Part shown: positions 8,855 to 16,502 of the stretch, one piece after another
Numbering within the stretch: the stretch's first letter is position 1
How the letters are laid out: each line of letters opens with the position of its first letter
From: CAZCAQ01 sp964540135
GTDB lineage: Bacteria > Patescibacteriota > WWE3 > UBA101185 > UBA10185
Direction of reading: 5' to 3'
Length of the DNA: 64,000 bases
Assembly (NCBI GenBank): GCA_964540135.1
Contig: CAZILK010000002.1
Span: 1 to 64,000, forward strand
Program-made: the position numbers and the translations under genes
Notes under the pieces: model-generated
Seen by the model: the letters and a program-made list of their open reading frames with translations, nothing else
What the model was told of the DNA's origin: nothing
Database searches by the model: none

Positions 8855-9226
8855 TTAAATGAAATTTTTTACCTCTGTAACAATATAGTCGGGTGTTATT
8901 TCAGATTTTATTAAGTAACCATCAGCTCCCATATCAAAACACTCTGTAATTATGGTTTCATTCTCAAGATTTGTCAAAAGTAATATAGGTCTTTTTGCAA
9001 GTTCTGGATGTGTCTTTATTGCCTTTAGAACGTGGATTCCGTCTTCTCCAGGAAGCATTATATCTAACAGTAATATATCCCAGCTTTCCGTTGTTGCAAG
9101 CTTAAGTCCTGCCTCACCATCAGCTGCTTGGATTACTTCAAAGCCAGCCTCAGTTAATATCTCAGCGTATATGGATCTAATATCAGCTTCATCTTCTACA
9201 AGTAGAACTCTTTTTTTGATATCCAT
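8855..9226 (-). CDS. single-domain response regulator (CheY-like receiver)
   Basis: 123 aa from the ATG at 9226, preferred over a TTG at 9235 because GAAAGG lies about 10 nt upstream of it. It is a receiver domain only: E11/D12, phospho-acceptor D55 (LLDIMLPG), T85 and K107. It is clearly a tandem duplicate of the next gene (shared LLLDIMLP, LLTNL and YLxKSxI blocks). Like that gene it has no DNA-binding domain and no partner kinase in view. Confidence 0.9.
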   Translation of the reverse strand: MDIKKRVLLVEDEADIRSIYAEILTEAGFEVIQAADGEAGLKLATTESWDILLLDIMLPGEDGIHVLKAIKTHPELAKRPILLLTNLENETIITECFDMGADGYLIKSEITPDYIVTEVKNFI

Positions 9227-9274
9227 GGTAAACAAAACCTTTCTTAATTTATACTTCTAAAATTATACATAATT

Positions 9275-9637
9275 TCAACGCCTTCTCATAAGATCTTTTG
9301 CTAAGCTTACAAAAATCCCGATAGCACCAAGTGTTATAAAGAAGTCTGAGACGTTAAATTTAAAGAAATGAAAGAAGTTAATGTAATCCCTTATACAACC
9401 GGAAACACTAAGCTCAACGATCCCAAAAAAGCCTCCAGCCAAGAGTAGTCCAAAACTTACTGGATACTTATTAGTGTAAGTAAAGATGAAAAGAATGAGT
9501 GTAAAAACCAGAGTTTTTAGCAAAATGGAGCTTGCTACACAAACTACCGGGATATATAGGCCGAAAGTTAGGGTATTTAAAATATAGATGACAACTAGAG
9601 TAATAAAGAAACTGAGTAAAAGCTTTAAGTGGTTCAT
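9275..9637 (-). CDS. LspA-like membrane protein (signal peptidase II family)
   Basis: 120 aa with about four membrane spans, shorter than standard LspA (about 160 aa). LspA is the aspartic protease that removes signal peptides from lipoproteins. The two catalytic aspartates appear as D84 (IRDYINF, matching the VVDFI region) and D98 in NVSDFFITLG, which is the best match. The usual NLIDR motif is not recognisable, so this is a divergent member. Its ATG overlaps the stop of the Lgt-like gene by 4 bases, putting two lipoprotein-pathway-like membrane proteins together, and a lipoprotein is encoded at 51.2 kb. Confidence 0.65.
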   Translation of the reverse strand: MNHLKLLLSFFITLVVIYILNTLTFGLYIPVVCVASSILLKTLVFTLILFIFTYTNKYPVSFGLLLAGGFFGIVELSVSGCIRDYINFFHFFKFNVSDFFITLGAIGIFVSLAKDLMRRR

Positions 9638-10632
9638 TTCTCAGGTTCAGTGACTAGTGTTGTTGCAGAAGGCATTGCTTCAAGTCTGTCTTGCGGGATT
9701 GGTTTACCTGAGACTTCGGAAATACCATACTTCCCTTTTGCCATACGGTCTAACGCTTTTTTAACTTGAGCTCTAAGCTGAGAAACTAAACTAAGTTTTA
9801 AATCAATGTTAGTGTGTCCAATATCTTCAGCGGTATCAGAAACTATATCAGCATTATTATTCTCACGATCCTCATCACTTAAATAAGGATCATCTCTTTT
9901 AAGTTGTTTGTACTCCATCGCAAGCTCTTTATCTTGTTTTAAAAGTCTTTGTTTCATTTTTTGTATAAATGCTTGCGGTAATGACATGTTAGTTTGTTTT
10001 TTAGCTCTAAAGTAAATTACTACTAAACTTATTGTAATTAACAAGCCGTAAAAAGGCAAATGCCCAGAATCATCAATAACATATCCTGTGATACACACAA
10101 GCACTAGAAAGCTTGCAAAGGTTAGGCCAGATTTGACCCTACTATTTCTTATTGTCGAGAATAGTGAGTAAAAGAGTATATAGAGAGGGAATACAAACAA
10201 ATACTTAAGTTCTTTTATCTCAGCTACAAAGCCAAGAGACGTAATCGCTATGAAAAAAGATGAGCCAAGAGCCAAGATATCAAGTACTCTGTAGATAGAC
10301 CATTTCCATTTTTTAGCAACATATACCAAGACATACAGGATAACCAAAACGAAAGCGAACTCATTTATTCTAGGACCAAGTAAAAATCCAAGAACAGTGC
10401 CGAAATTCTTAATTTTTATGGGGTGAAAAGCAAATTCAGTAGCTTTGGCAAGGATAATACCTATAAAGATTGCGCCAAGGTACAGATCAAAAAGCTTTTC
10501 ATCATCAAAACCGTCTTTTTTACCTTCATACCAAAAACCAAATAGCGCAAGTAAAACTCCTACTATGAGGAATGTACCTAAAACACCGAACTGAGTTAAG
10601 AATGCGTACGTATTTAACAATAATCCGTTCAT
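9634..10632 (-). CDS. Lgt-like membrane domain fused to a Cys-less DksA/TraR-like domain
   Basis: 332 aa. Residues 1-210 contain about seven membrane helices with a layout reminiscent of prolipoprotein diacylglyceryl transferase (Lgt), but I see no Lgt catalytic His/Arg signature. Residues about 220-332 look like DksA/TraR: a helical hairpin followed by GKYGISEVSGKPIPQDRLEAMPSA. In DksA this segment carries four zinc-binding cysteines; here Ser and Val occupy those places. A DksA-like domain tethered to the membrane is unexpected. It is coupled to the LspA-like gene and follows efp by 8 bases. Confidence 0.65.
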   Translation of the reverse strand: MNGLLLNTYAFLTQFGVLGTFLIVGVLLALFGFWYEGKKDGFDDEKLFDLYLGAIFIGIILAKATEFAFHPIKIKNFGTVLGFLLGPRINEFAFVLVILYVLVYVAKKWKWSIYRVLDILALGSSFFIAITSLGFVAEIKELKYLFVFPLYILFYSLFSTIRNSRVKSGLTFASFLVLVCITGYVIDDSGHLPFYGLLITISLVVIYFRAKKQTNMSLPQAFIQKMKQRLLKQDKELAMEYKQLKRDDPYLSDEDRENNNADIVSDTAEDIGHTNIDLKLSLVSQLRAQVKKALDRMAKGKYGISEVSGKPIPQDRLEAMPSATTLVTEPEK

Positions 10633-10640
10633 AAAGATTT

Positions 10641-11192
10641 CTATGCTTTAGAAATATATTCAGCTGTTCTTGTATCTACTTTTATTTTATCCCCTATTTT
10701 AATAAATGTCGGTACTTTCACAGTTAAATTATTCTCAAGAACTGCATCTTTTAAAGTATTTGTTACAGTATTGCCTTTAAATCCAGGTTCTGTGTATGTT
10801 ACTTCTAACACTAGTGTGTTTGCGATTTCAACTGAAATAGGACTTCCTTCAAAATAAAGAACCTGAACTTCACTTCCCGGCATTAAGAAATACGAGGTAT
10901 CTCCAAGGATTTCTTTTTTAATTGTGAATTGATCATAAGTCACAGGATCCATAAAGATGAAGCCATTATCTTCATACAGATACTGAACTGTCTTTTTAGA
11001 CATTTGAGCATCCTCAACCCGAGCATTGCCGTTATAGGATTTCTCAAGAACTTGCCCTGTTAAAAGGTTTCTTGCTTTTACCTTAATTGTTGCTCCCCCT
11101 CTTGCTACCTTACTAAAGGTGTATTTTTCAACTCTAAAGGGCTCACCACCATCTTTAAAGATTTTACCTGTTTTTAAATCTGTTGTGTTCAT
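10641..11192 (-). CDS. efp: translation elongation factor P
   Basis: 183 aa, full length with three beta-barrel domains. EF-P binds between the ribosomal P and E sites and relieves stalling at polyproline stretches, which are present in neighbouring proteins such as the one at 3060-4136. The loop that normally carries the modified Lys reads VARGGAT, putting Arg at position 31 where B. subtilis has Lys32. Arginine is the form that EarP rhamnosylates in some proteobacteria, but no EarP is seen here. A TATACT box lies 11 nt upstream of the ATG. Confidence 0.95.
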   Translation of the reverse strand: MNTTDLKTGKIFKDGGEPFRVEKYTFSKVARGGATIKVKARNLLTGQVLEKSYNGNARVEDAQMSKKTVQYLYEDNGFIFMDPVTYDQFTIKKEILGDTSYFLMPGSEVQVLYFEGSPISVEIANTLVLEVTYTEPGFKGNTVTNTLKDAVLENNLTVKVPTFIKIGDKIKVDTRTAEYISKA

Positions 11193-11269
11193 AAAGCTGT
11201 TAGAGTATACAACGGCAGATAGGGGTAAAACAACCGAAGCTGGAAAGTTGTATGTGGGTCGACCTAATA

Positions 11270-11773
11270 CTAAAGTTCACCACTTCGCATTACTCTAGTA
11301 ATAATTTCTGATGTACTAACTTCTTTCTTATTGAATTTTTGTCCTATCAACTTAAATTCTGTATTAACAACAGATTTACTTATCTTTTGAATACCTTTTG
11401 ACCATGAAAATCTCCTACCAAAAGTAACTATGTTTGGGTTAAACAGATCATAAAGAGCGAGATAATACTCTTCTGAAAATGTATCCCCTGTGATTGGTAA
11501 AACAAAATCAACACAGTTTAATGCTGAAACTAGCTGCATGCGCTCGTTAAAGGGGATGATTGGTCTTAATGAGCCTTTGTATCTTTTTATCCTGTCATCA
11601 GACTCAATACCGACTATTAGTACATCGCCTTTTTTCTTAGACCTTTTAAGCAGTTCAAAATGCCCAACATGAAACAGGTCAAAGGCACCGTGTGTCAGCA
11701 CAACTTTGTCTCCCCTATCACGCAAGCTATTTGATACATCCGCTAGTATCTTTTTGTCTAATATAAAGCCCAT
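11270..11773 (-). CDS. HxGH-family nucleotidyltransferase (RfaE/TagD type)
   Basis: 167 aa. It has the cytidylyltransferase-like signature HGAFDLFHVGHFELL near the N-terminus (the HxGH nucleotide-binding motif) and a later YKGSLRPIIPFNERM segment, as in the C-terminal domain of heptose-phosphate adenylyltransferase (HldE/RfaE) and glycerol-3-phosphate cytidylyltransferase. It would transfer AMP or CMP to a sugar or polyol phosphate for envelope precursors; the substrate is unknown. The ATG begins only 4 bases after the CCA end of tRNA-Leu, so the mRNA probably arises from the tRNA transcript. Confidence 0.8.
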   Translation of the reverse strand: MGFILDKKILADVSNSLRDRGDKVVLTHGAFDLFHVGHFELLKRSKKKGDVLIVGIESDDRIKRYKGSLRPIIPFNERMQLVSALNCVDFVLPITGDTFSEEYYLALYDLFNPNIVTFGRRFSWSKGIQKISKSVVNTEFKLIGQKFNKKEVSTSEIITRVMRSGEL

Positions 11774-11777
11774 TTAT

Positions 11778-11864
11778 TGGTGCCTTGGGTGGGAGTCGAA
11801 CCCACATGGGCGTGAGCCCATTGGTTTTTGAGACCAACGCGTATACCAGTTCCGCCACCAAGGC
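11778..11864 (-). tRNA. tRNA-Leu (anticodon CAA)
   Basis: An 87-nt cloverleaf including an encoded 3' CCA. Acceptor GCCTTGG pairs with CCAAGGC, the anticodon loop is CTCAAAA (CAA at 34-36, reading UUG), there is a long class II variable arm (GGGCTCACGCCC region), and the T loop is TTCGACT. The nucleotidyltransferase gene starts 4 bases downstream. Confidence 0.97.
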
Positions 11865-11924
11865 ATATTATGGGTATTATATAGCACAAGACTATTTTCA
11901 CAATTAAGTTAGCTTTGAAAGTAT

Positions 11925-12827
11925 TTACACATCAACATCCAGTGCTTCGGGGCGTGTATACCATAAAGGGTTAAAATCTTCAAAAGGTAAAACTAGTTCG
12001 GGAGTAGAATAACGATAATATTCATTTGCGACGTCATGCATTTTATCTGGATTGTCAATTTTATCGGCTGAGCTTAAATAGACTCCAGATGCTCCTGGTA
12101 CATCTTCGAACACTATAAGTGACATTTTACAGTCTTTACCATGCTTCATTCCCTCTCTTAACGTATCAACCGCCGCCTCAACCTGTAGACGCGAGAGCGG
12201 GCTAGCTACTTTAACAGTTTGCGCCTTGCCTTGAATCTTATAGTGAAAAAATATATCTACGCCTCTTTGATCTTTTGTACTAACAAGATTTGATTCAAGT
12301 CCTGAAACTGCAATTGTAACCATATCCGGCATATACATATATGAGACTATCTTTCCATCTATGACTTCGTAATCGAGTAAGTCTTCTTCCTCAACCATTT
12401 CGGAAAATTTTAGTAAATCTTCTGGATTCGATCCACCATTTATCTCAACACGACCAGATAATATAATTCTGAGTAATGGGCCCGGTAGCCTTGCTAACTC
12501 AACAGCCTCCTGCTCACTATAACCCATTTCCTTTAACATATTTTCAGCTACACGGAAGTCAATAGCACTTGCATCTACAAACCCGCTACCGTCAAGCGTT
12601 GTATAATATGGTGATGAGGAATCAGAGTGATTTAGGACGTAATCGGCGCCAGCAGCAACCGCTGTTGCTGCTAAAGCTATAACCCAAGTCTTTGTTGCTT
12701 CCTTATGAATCAAACTTTTGAGCTCGGCAAGCGGAGAAAAATGCCTTTTAGATTGCCTTTCGTCTTCTGCATCAATACTTTCGATTTTCTCAGGTTGTTC
12801 TATAGGCGATGTCTCTGTTTCTGACAT
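11925..12827 (-). CDS. membrane-anchored protein of unknown function, paralogue 1
   Basis: 300 aa. A cytoplasmic N-terminus (about 1-45) is followed by one membrane helix (VIALAATAVAAGADYVL) and an outer domain. Residues about 90-125 (EMGYSEQEAVELARLPGPLL) closely match the gene at 12991-13869, as does the pattern HYKIQGKAQTVKVASPLS later on and the C-terminal LVLPF/LILPL. The two are tandem duplicates of a family I do not recognise. TAGTAT at 12834-12839, 6 nt from the ATG, plus TTTGAT 17 bp further upstream, gives a convincing leaderless promoter. Confidence 0.75.
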   Translation of the reverse strand: MSETETSPIEQPEKIESIDAEDERQSKRHFSPLAELKSLIHKEATKTWVIALAATAVAAGADYVLNHSDSSSPYYTTLDGSGFVDASAIDFRVAENMLKEMGYSEQEAVELARLPGPLLRIILSGRVEINGGSNPEDLLKFSEMVEEEDLLDYEVIDGKIVSYMYMPDMVTIAVSGLESNLVSTKDQRGVDIFFHYKIQGKAQTVKVASPLSRLQVEAAVDTLREGMKHGKDCKMSLIVFEDVPGASGVYLSSADKIDNPDKMHDVANEYYRYSTPELVLPFEDFNPLWYTRPEALDVDV

Positions 12828-12990
12828 ACAAATATACTAACTTATATTTGAGTGCTATCAAAGGCTGGTTGGGAGAGTGCTGCTGAAGTTTCGTGATATT
12901 AAGTGACGAACATACTATTGCCTTCATTTATACCTATCGAGGCATTTGCAAAATAATACCTTAACACTTAAGTACTACTATGATCGTAAT

Positions 12991-13869
12991 TTAAGCAGCA
13001 TCACCGTGGGGCTTATGGTGCGAATCTTTGAGAGGATCAGAAAGCCCAAGAGGTAAAATTAGTACGGGGCTTGAAAAGCTTTTGGCTGGAGCATGGTCTA
13101 TGGTGAGTGAGCCTGCTCTACTATCACATAGGCCTATGTAAAGTCCCGATAATTCAGGTTCTTTGGGCCTTACATCTAAAGTTAAACTATAATCTTCGCT
13201 TTGATTTATACCGTGTCTTAATGCCTCAACAGCAGTTACTGCTTCAAGATATGAATACTGACTTGTAACCATAACCGTATGAGGAGCATCTTCAATGGTG
13301 TACTCAAAGAGTACCACCGTACCACCGCTGTTGCCGTTACTAACATACATTGTTTCAGGTCCTAAAACATGTATACCTGTAATATTTACGATTCTCAGTG
13401 AGGAACTGTAGGTAGCACCTACTTTCTGGGTAGAGATCAAACGCGCATCTTCCAAAATTTCAAAAGACTCTTTTATTGCTTCAAACGTCGACGCACCATC
13501 AAACACTACCCTACCAGTCAGAACGAATCGTAGAAATGAAGCCGGAAGAGTGGCTATTTTTGCAGCCTCGGCCTCCGAATAACCCATCTCCATTAACGTA
13601 TTTAAAACAGCAGCTAGATTGTTATCCTCGGCAGATGTTAAGTTTCCTACGGTATCCGAAGGCTGTTGAGCTAAAAACTCGTCAGGTTGAAAACCAGATG
13701 TTAGAAAAGAGGCCCCTACCAAACCAACAGCAAAGAGTCTGGGAAATATGCCTGGTTTATGACCACTTGGTTTGGTTGGAGCAATGCTTTCAACTGAGTC
13801 GTTAACTACTAATACAGAGGGTTTTATACCAGCGATTTCTTCAATACCATCAATAGCTATCTCAGACAT
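12991..13869 (-). CDS. membrane-anchored protein of unknown function, paralogue 2
   Basis: 292 aa with one membrane segment at about 40-60 (FPRLFAVGLVGASFLTSG) and an extracytoplasmic remainder. It shares EMGYSEAEAAKIATLPASFLRF with its downstream neighbour, followed by a beta-rich part (FEYTIEDAPHTVMVTS, EAVTAVEALRHG) and SGLYIG near the C-terminus. It has its own promoter-like TAGAAT 6 nt before the ATG (13876-13881), so the duplicate genes are probably separate units. No catalytic motif is visible. Confidence 0.75.
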   Translation of the reverse strand: MSEIAIDGIEEIAGIKPSVLVVNDSVESIAPTKPSGHKPGIFPRLFAVGLVGASFLTSGFQPDEFLAQQPSDTVGNLTSAEDNNLAAVLNTLMEMGYSEAEAAKIATLPASFLRFVLTGRVVFDGASTFEAIKESFEILEDARLISTQKVGATYSSSLRIVNITGIHVLGPETMYVSNGNSGGTVVLFEYTIEDAPHTVMVTSQYSYLEAVTAVEALRHGINQSEDYSLTLDVRPKEPELSGLYIGLCDSRAGSLTIDHAPAKSFSSPVLILPLGLSDPLKDSHHKPHGDAA

Positions 13870-13913
13870 ATCTGGATTCTACAAAATTTAGTGTGAAAAG
13901 GGCAAATATATGG

Positions 13914-15245
13914 TTAAGAGGTTGTCTCAAAGAATCTTGTTCTGTCGCCTTTAAAGAACAGGCTCATTTCACCTGTTGGCCCGTTTCTATGCTTTGAGAC
14001 AATAAGTCCAAAGTTTTCTCTGTCATCATCATTTGCTCTATAAAGAAATAGAACTACGTCAGCGTCCTGTTCAATAGACCCTGAATCTCTAAGATCGGAG
14101 AGCTGTGGCTTTTTCTCCCCTCCTCTTTGCTCAACAGCACGGGATAGCTGAGAGAGTGCAAGTACCGGAACTTTTAGCTCTCTTGCGAGGTTTTTAAGTC
14201 CAAGAGATATTTCAGATACTTCTTGAACTCTGTTTTGCAGGTTTCGTCCACGCACGAGCTGCAAGTAATCTACAACAACAAGATCTATTTGATGCTCAAG
14301 CATAAGTCTTCTTGCTTTTGTTCTCATCTCAAGAACACTAACTCCAGGCGTGTCATCAATAAATATAGGTGCCTCAGCAAGCTCTCCTGCGGCAATTGAG
14401 TATTTCTCATAATCTTCAGCTTCAAGGTTTCCAGTTGAAATACGCCAGTTATCAATGTCTCCTTGAGCTGAAATCATACGATCAACTATCGATTCTCGTC
14501 CCATTTCAAGTGAGAAGACTATAACTCCATGTTTTTTAGTTGTCGCTGCATATTGAGCAATATTTATGGCAAGAGATGACTTACCCATTGACGGTCTTGC
14601 CGCAAGGATTATTAAGTTTTCTTTTTGAAGACCTGAAAGCATCTTATCAAGTCCTTTAAGTCCTGTAGGTATTCCTCTTAATGCTCCTTTTTTCTTACTT
14701 AGCTCATCAAGTCTTTCAAAAGTTATCTCTAAAATATCTTTTATAGGTACAAAATCTTGATGGATTGTGTCTTGGGAAACTGAAAACAATAATTGTTCAG
14801 CTTGATCTAATACGTCCTCAACATTGGAATTCTCAAGACTTAACTCCCCTATCTTTGATGCTGTTGTCATGAGAGTTCTTCTAACCCAATAGTCTCTTAT
14901 CTCTCGTGCATAAAATTCGATATTGGTTGAAGTGTGTACATAGTTAACAAGCTCTGTTAAATATGTAACTCCACCGATATCTTCGAGTTTTTTTGCTTTT
15001 TTTAAATGACCTGGAATTGAAACAAGATCAACAGGCTCTCTTTTTTCATAAAGTTCAAGCATTGCTTGAAAAATATCTGTATGTGCTTTTCTATAAAAAT
15101 GTTCAGGCCTTAAAAACTCTATGATTTTAACAATTGCATCTTCATCAACAAGGACAGCACCAAGAACTGTTTTTTCCAGTTCAAGGTCATGCGGAGGGGT
15201 TATTTGAGTTTGCCTTGTTTGCTGGCTTGCGTTGTTATTTTCCAT
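13914..15245 (-). CDS. dnaB: replicative DNA helicase DnaB
   Basis: 443 aa, full length. An N-terminal helical domain (PHDLELEKTVLGAVL, the DnaB start signature) is joined by a linker to a RecA-like motor with Walker A ARPSMGKSS at about 213-221, the VVVDYLQL Walker B motif, and SQLSRAVEQRGG. DnaB unwinds the fork as a hexamer and recruits primase. It starts 15 bases after the upstream metallo-beta-lactamase gene and probably shares its transcript. No intein is present. Confidence 0.97.
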   Translation of the reverse strand: MENNNASQQTRQTQITPPHDLELEKTVLGAVLVDEDAIVKIIEFLRPEHFYRKAHTDIFQAMLELYEKREPVDLVSIPGHLKKAKKLEDIGGVTYLTELVNYVHTSTNIEFYAREIRDYWVRRTLMTTASKIGELSLENSNVEDVLDQAEQLLFSVSQDTIHQDFVPIKDILEITFERLDELSKKKGALRGIPTGLKGLDKMLSGLQKENLIILAARPSMGKSSLAINIAQYAATTKKHGVIVFSLEMGRESIVDRMISAQGDIDNWRISTGNLEAEDYEKYSIAAGELAEAPIFIDDTPGVSVLEMRTKARRLMLEHQIDLVVVDYLQLVRGRNLQNRVQEVSEISLGLKNLARELKVPVLALSQLSRAVEQRGGEKKPQLSDLRDSGSIEQDADVVLFLYRANDDDRENFGLIVSKHRNGPTGEMSLFFKGDRTRFFETTS

Positions 15246-15260
15246 AACTACACTTATTTT

Positions 15261-15923
15261 TTAAAACATGGGCTTTAATACAAAGACTTCAGTCTGGGTA
15301 GGAATATCTGACTTTTTAGCGATTTTTAACATATCATGTTCTTCTGCTTTACCATTTGAGTCAGCACCCATTTCATCTAAAAACTTGTCTAAGGTAGCAA
15401 GTTCTTTTGATAATGGTGAAGGATTATGCGGCTGATAGTGCATAGGAACAACAAGACCTGGTTCGATTGACGAGATAACCTTAGAGGCAACTGCTGCATC
15501 AATCGTGTATTTTCCACCAACAGGGATAAATAAAACATCTATTTCTGGGATATTCTCGATAGTTTCTTTTTCAAGCTCGTGTCCTAGATCTCCTAAGTGA
15601 AGTAGGGTAAGTCCATCTGTTTCGATAAGATAGATAGTGTTAGAACCTCTTTCCTCTCCTTTTTTAGCATCATGAAATGTCTTTATCCCATAGATATAAG
15701 TGTCACTCATCTCATACTCACCGGGTCCTTCAACAGTAAGTTTTACATCACTAAGTGTCTCACGAAAGTTATGATCAAAATGATTATGGGTTACAAGAAG
15801 GATATCAGGTGAAAGTTTTGGCATTTTATAGCCAGTCTTTTCAGGATCATAAGGATCTATAACTATAGTTTTATTCTTTGTTTTAATTTTAAAACATGAA
15901 TGTGCGATATAGGTAATTTCCAT
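15261..15923 (-). CDS. MBL-fold metal-dependent hydrolase (UlaG/UPF0173 type)
   Basis: 220 aa, a complete small metallo-beta-lactamase fold. The metal ligands lie in THNHFDH (about 45-51), the GPGEYE loop, LHLGDLGH and the late VPMHY motif. The family resembles L-ascorbate-6-phosphate lactonase and the UPF0173 proteins; the true substrate is unknown. It heads the unit with dnaB. A GATAAT box about 8 nt upstream of the ATG may give a very short leader. Confidence 0.85.
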   Translation of the reverse strand: MEITYIAHSCFKIKTKNKTIVIDPYDPEKTGYKMPKLSPDILLVTHNHFDHNFRETLSDVKLTVEGPGEYEMSDTYIYGIKTFHDAKKGEERGSNTIYLIETDGLTLLHLGDLGHELEKETIENIPEIDVLFIPVGGKYTIDAAVASKVISSIEPGLVVPMHYQPHNPSPLSKELATLDKFLDEMGADSNGKAEEHDMLKIAKKSDIPTQTEVFVLKPMF

Positions 15924-16000
15924 AGGAGTATATTATCACAGTTAACTTACCTGAAAAGAAGTTAATTTGTTAGGTAAATTAACTTTTTACAGACTTTTTA

Positions 16001-16480
16001 CTATCTATGGCTGGAAATAATTTCCTGGGCATGTTCTGCTACGCTTAAGACAAGATCTGAACCACCTGTAGGACGACCCTCTACGTTTATTACAGTCTGT
16101 ACAAATCTACTTAATCTTTCTAATTCTTTTTTATCTTGCAAGTCAAGCCAATTATTAGCCAGTCTCCTTGCAGCTTGTTCTAAAGGAACATCATTAAGTG
16201 TAGCGCCTGAAGGAGCCGCTACCTCTCCCCTATAAACACGAGCGGCGATCATAAACGGTGAGTTATCGTCAAATAATTCTTCCCAAGCCTGAAAGTCTCT
16301 TAGAAAAGTATCACTTCTTACCTCTCTGTAGGCTGCATACAACTCGCCTATAGCTTTACCAACTTTAGCCTCTCTTTCCAAGTTTCTGTAGTTTGCCTCA
16401 GCACCCTGTACGCGCACTCTAAAAGCACCTTCTTCGTACGACTCCCTTCGACCACCAGACATATTTCTAAATGTACCCAT
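16001..16480 (-). CDS. small soluble protein of unknown function
   Basis: 159 aa, highly charged and mostly helical, with no signal peptide or membrane segment. I recognise no motif. It is divergent from hisS: TAGCAT at 16487-16492 lies exactly 6 nt before this ATG and overlaps the hisS -10 box, which supports the start and its being a real gene. Confidence 0.65.
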   Translation of the reverse strand: MGTFRNMSGGRRESYEEGAFRVRVQGAEANYRNLEREAKVGKAIGELYAAYREVRSDTFLRDFQAWEELFDDNSPFMIAARVYRGEVAAPSGATLNDVPLEQAARRLANNWLDLQDKKELERLSRFVQTVINVEGRPTGGSDLVLSVAEHAQEIISSHR

Positions 16481-16486
16481 ATCTAA

Positions 16487-16496
16487 ATGCTACAAT
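16487..16496. promoter_or_regulatory. overlapping divergent -10 boxes (hisS and 16001-16480)
   Basis: On the plus strand TACAAT (16491-16496) is 6 nt from the hisS ATG. On the minus strand TAGCAT (16487-16492) is 6 nt from the divergent ATG. Only 22 bp separate the two start codons, so the promoters overlap and can hardly be used at the same moment. Confidence 0.6.
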
Positions 16497-16502
16497 ATAG
16501 CT

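Noticed and set aside
13476..13805. 109-codon ORF on the plus strand
   Set aside because: Antisense to the conserved part of the 12991-13869 protein, with Pro/Gln-rich content typical of a shadow frame.
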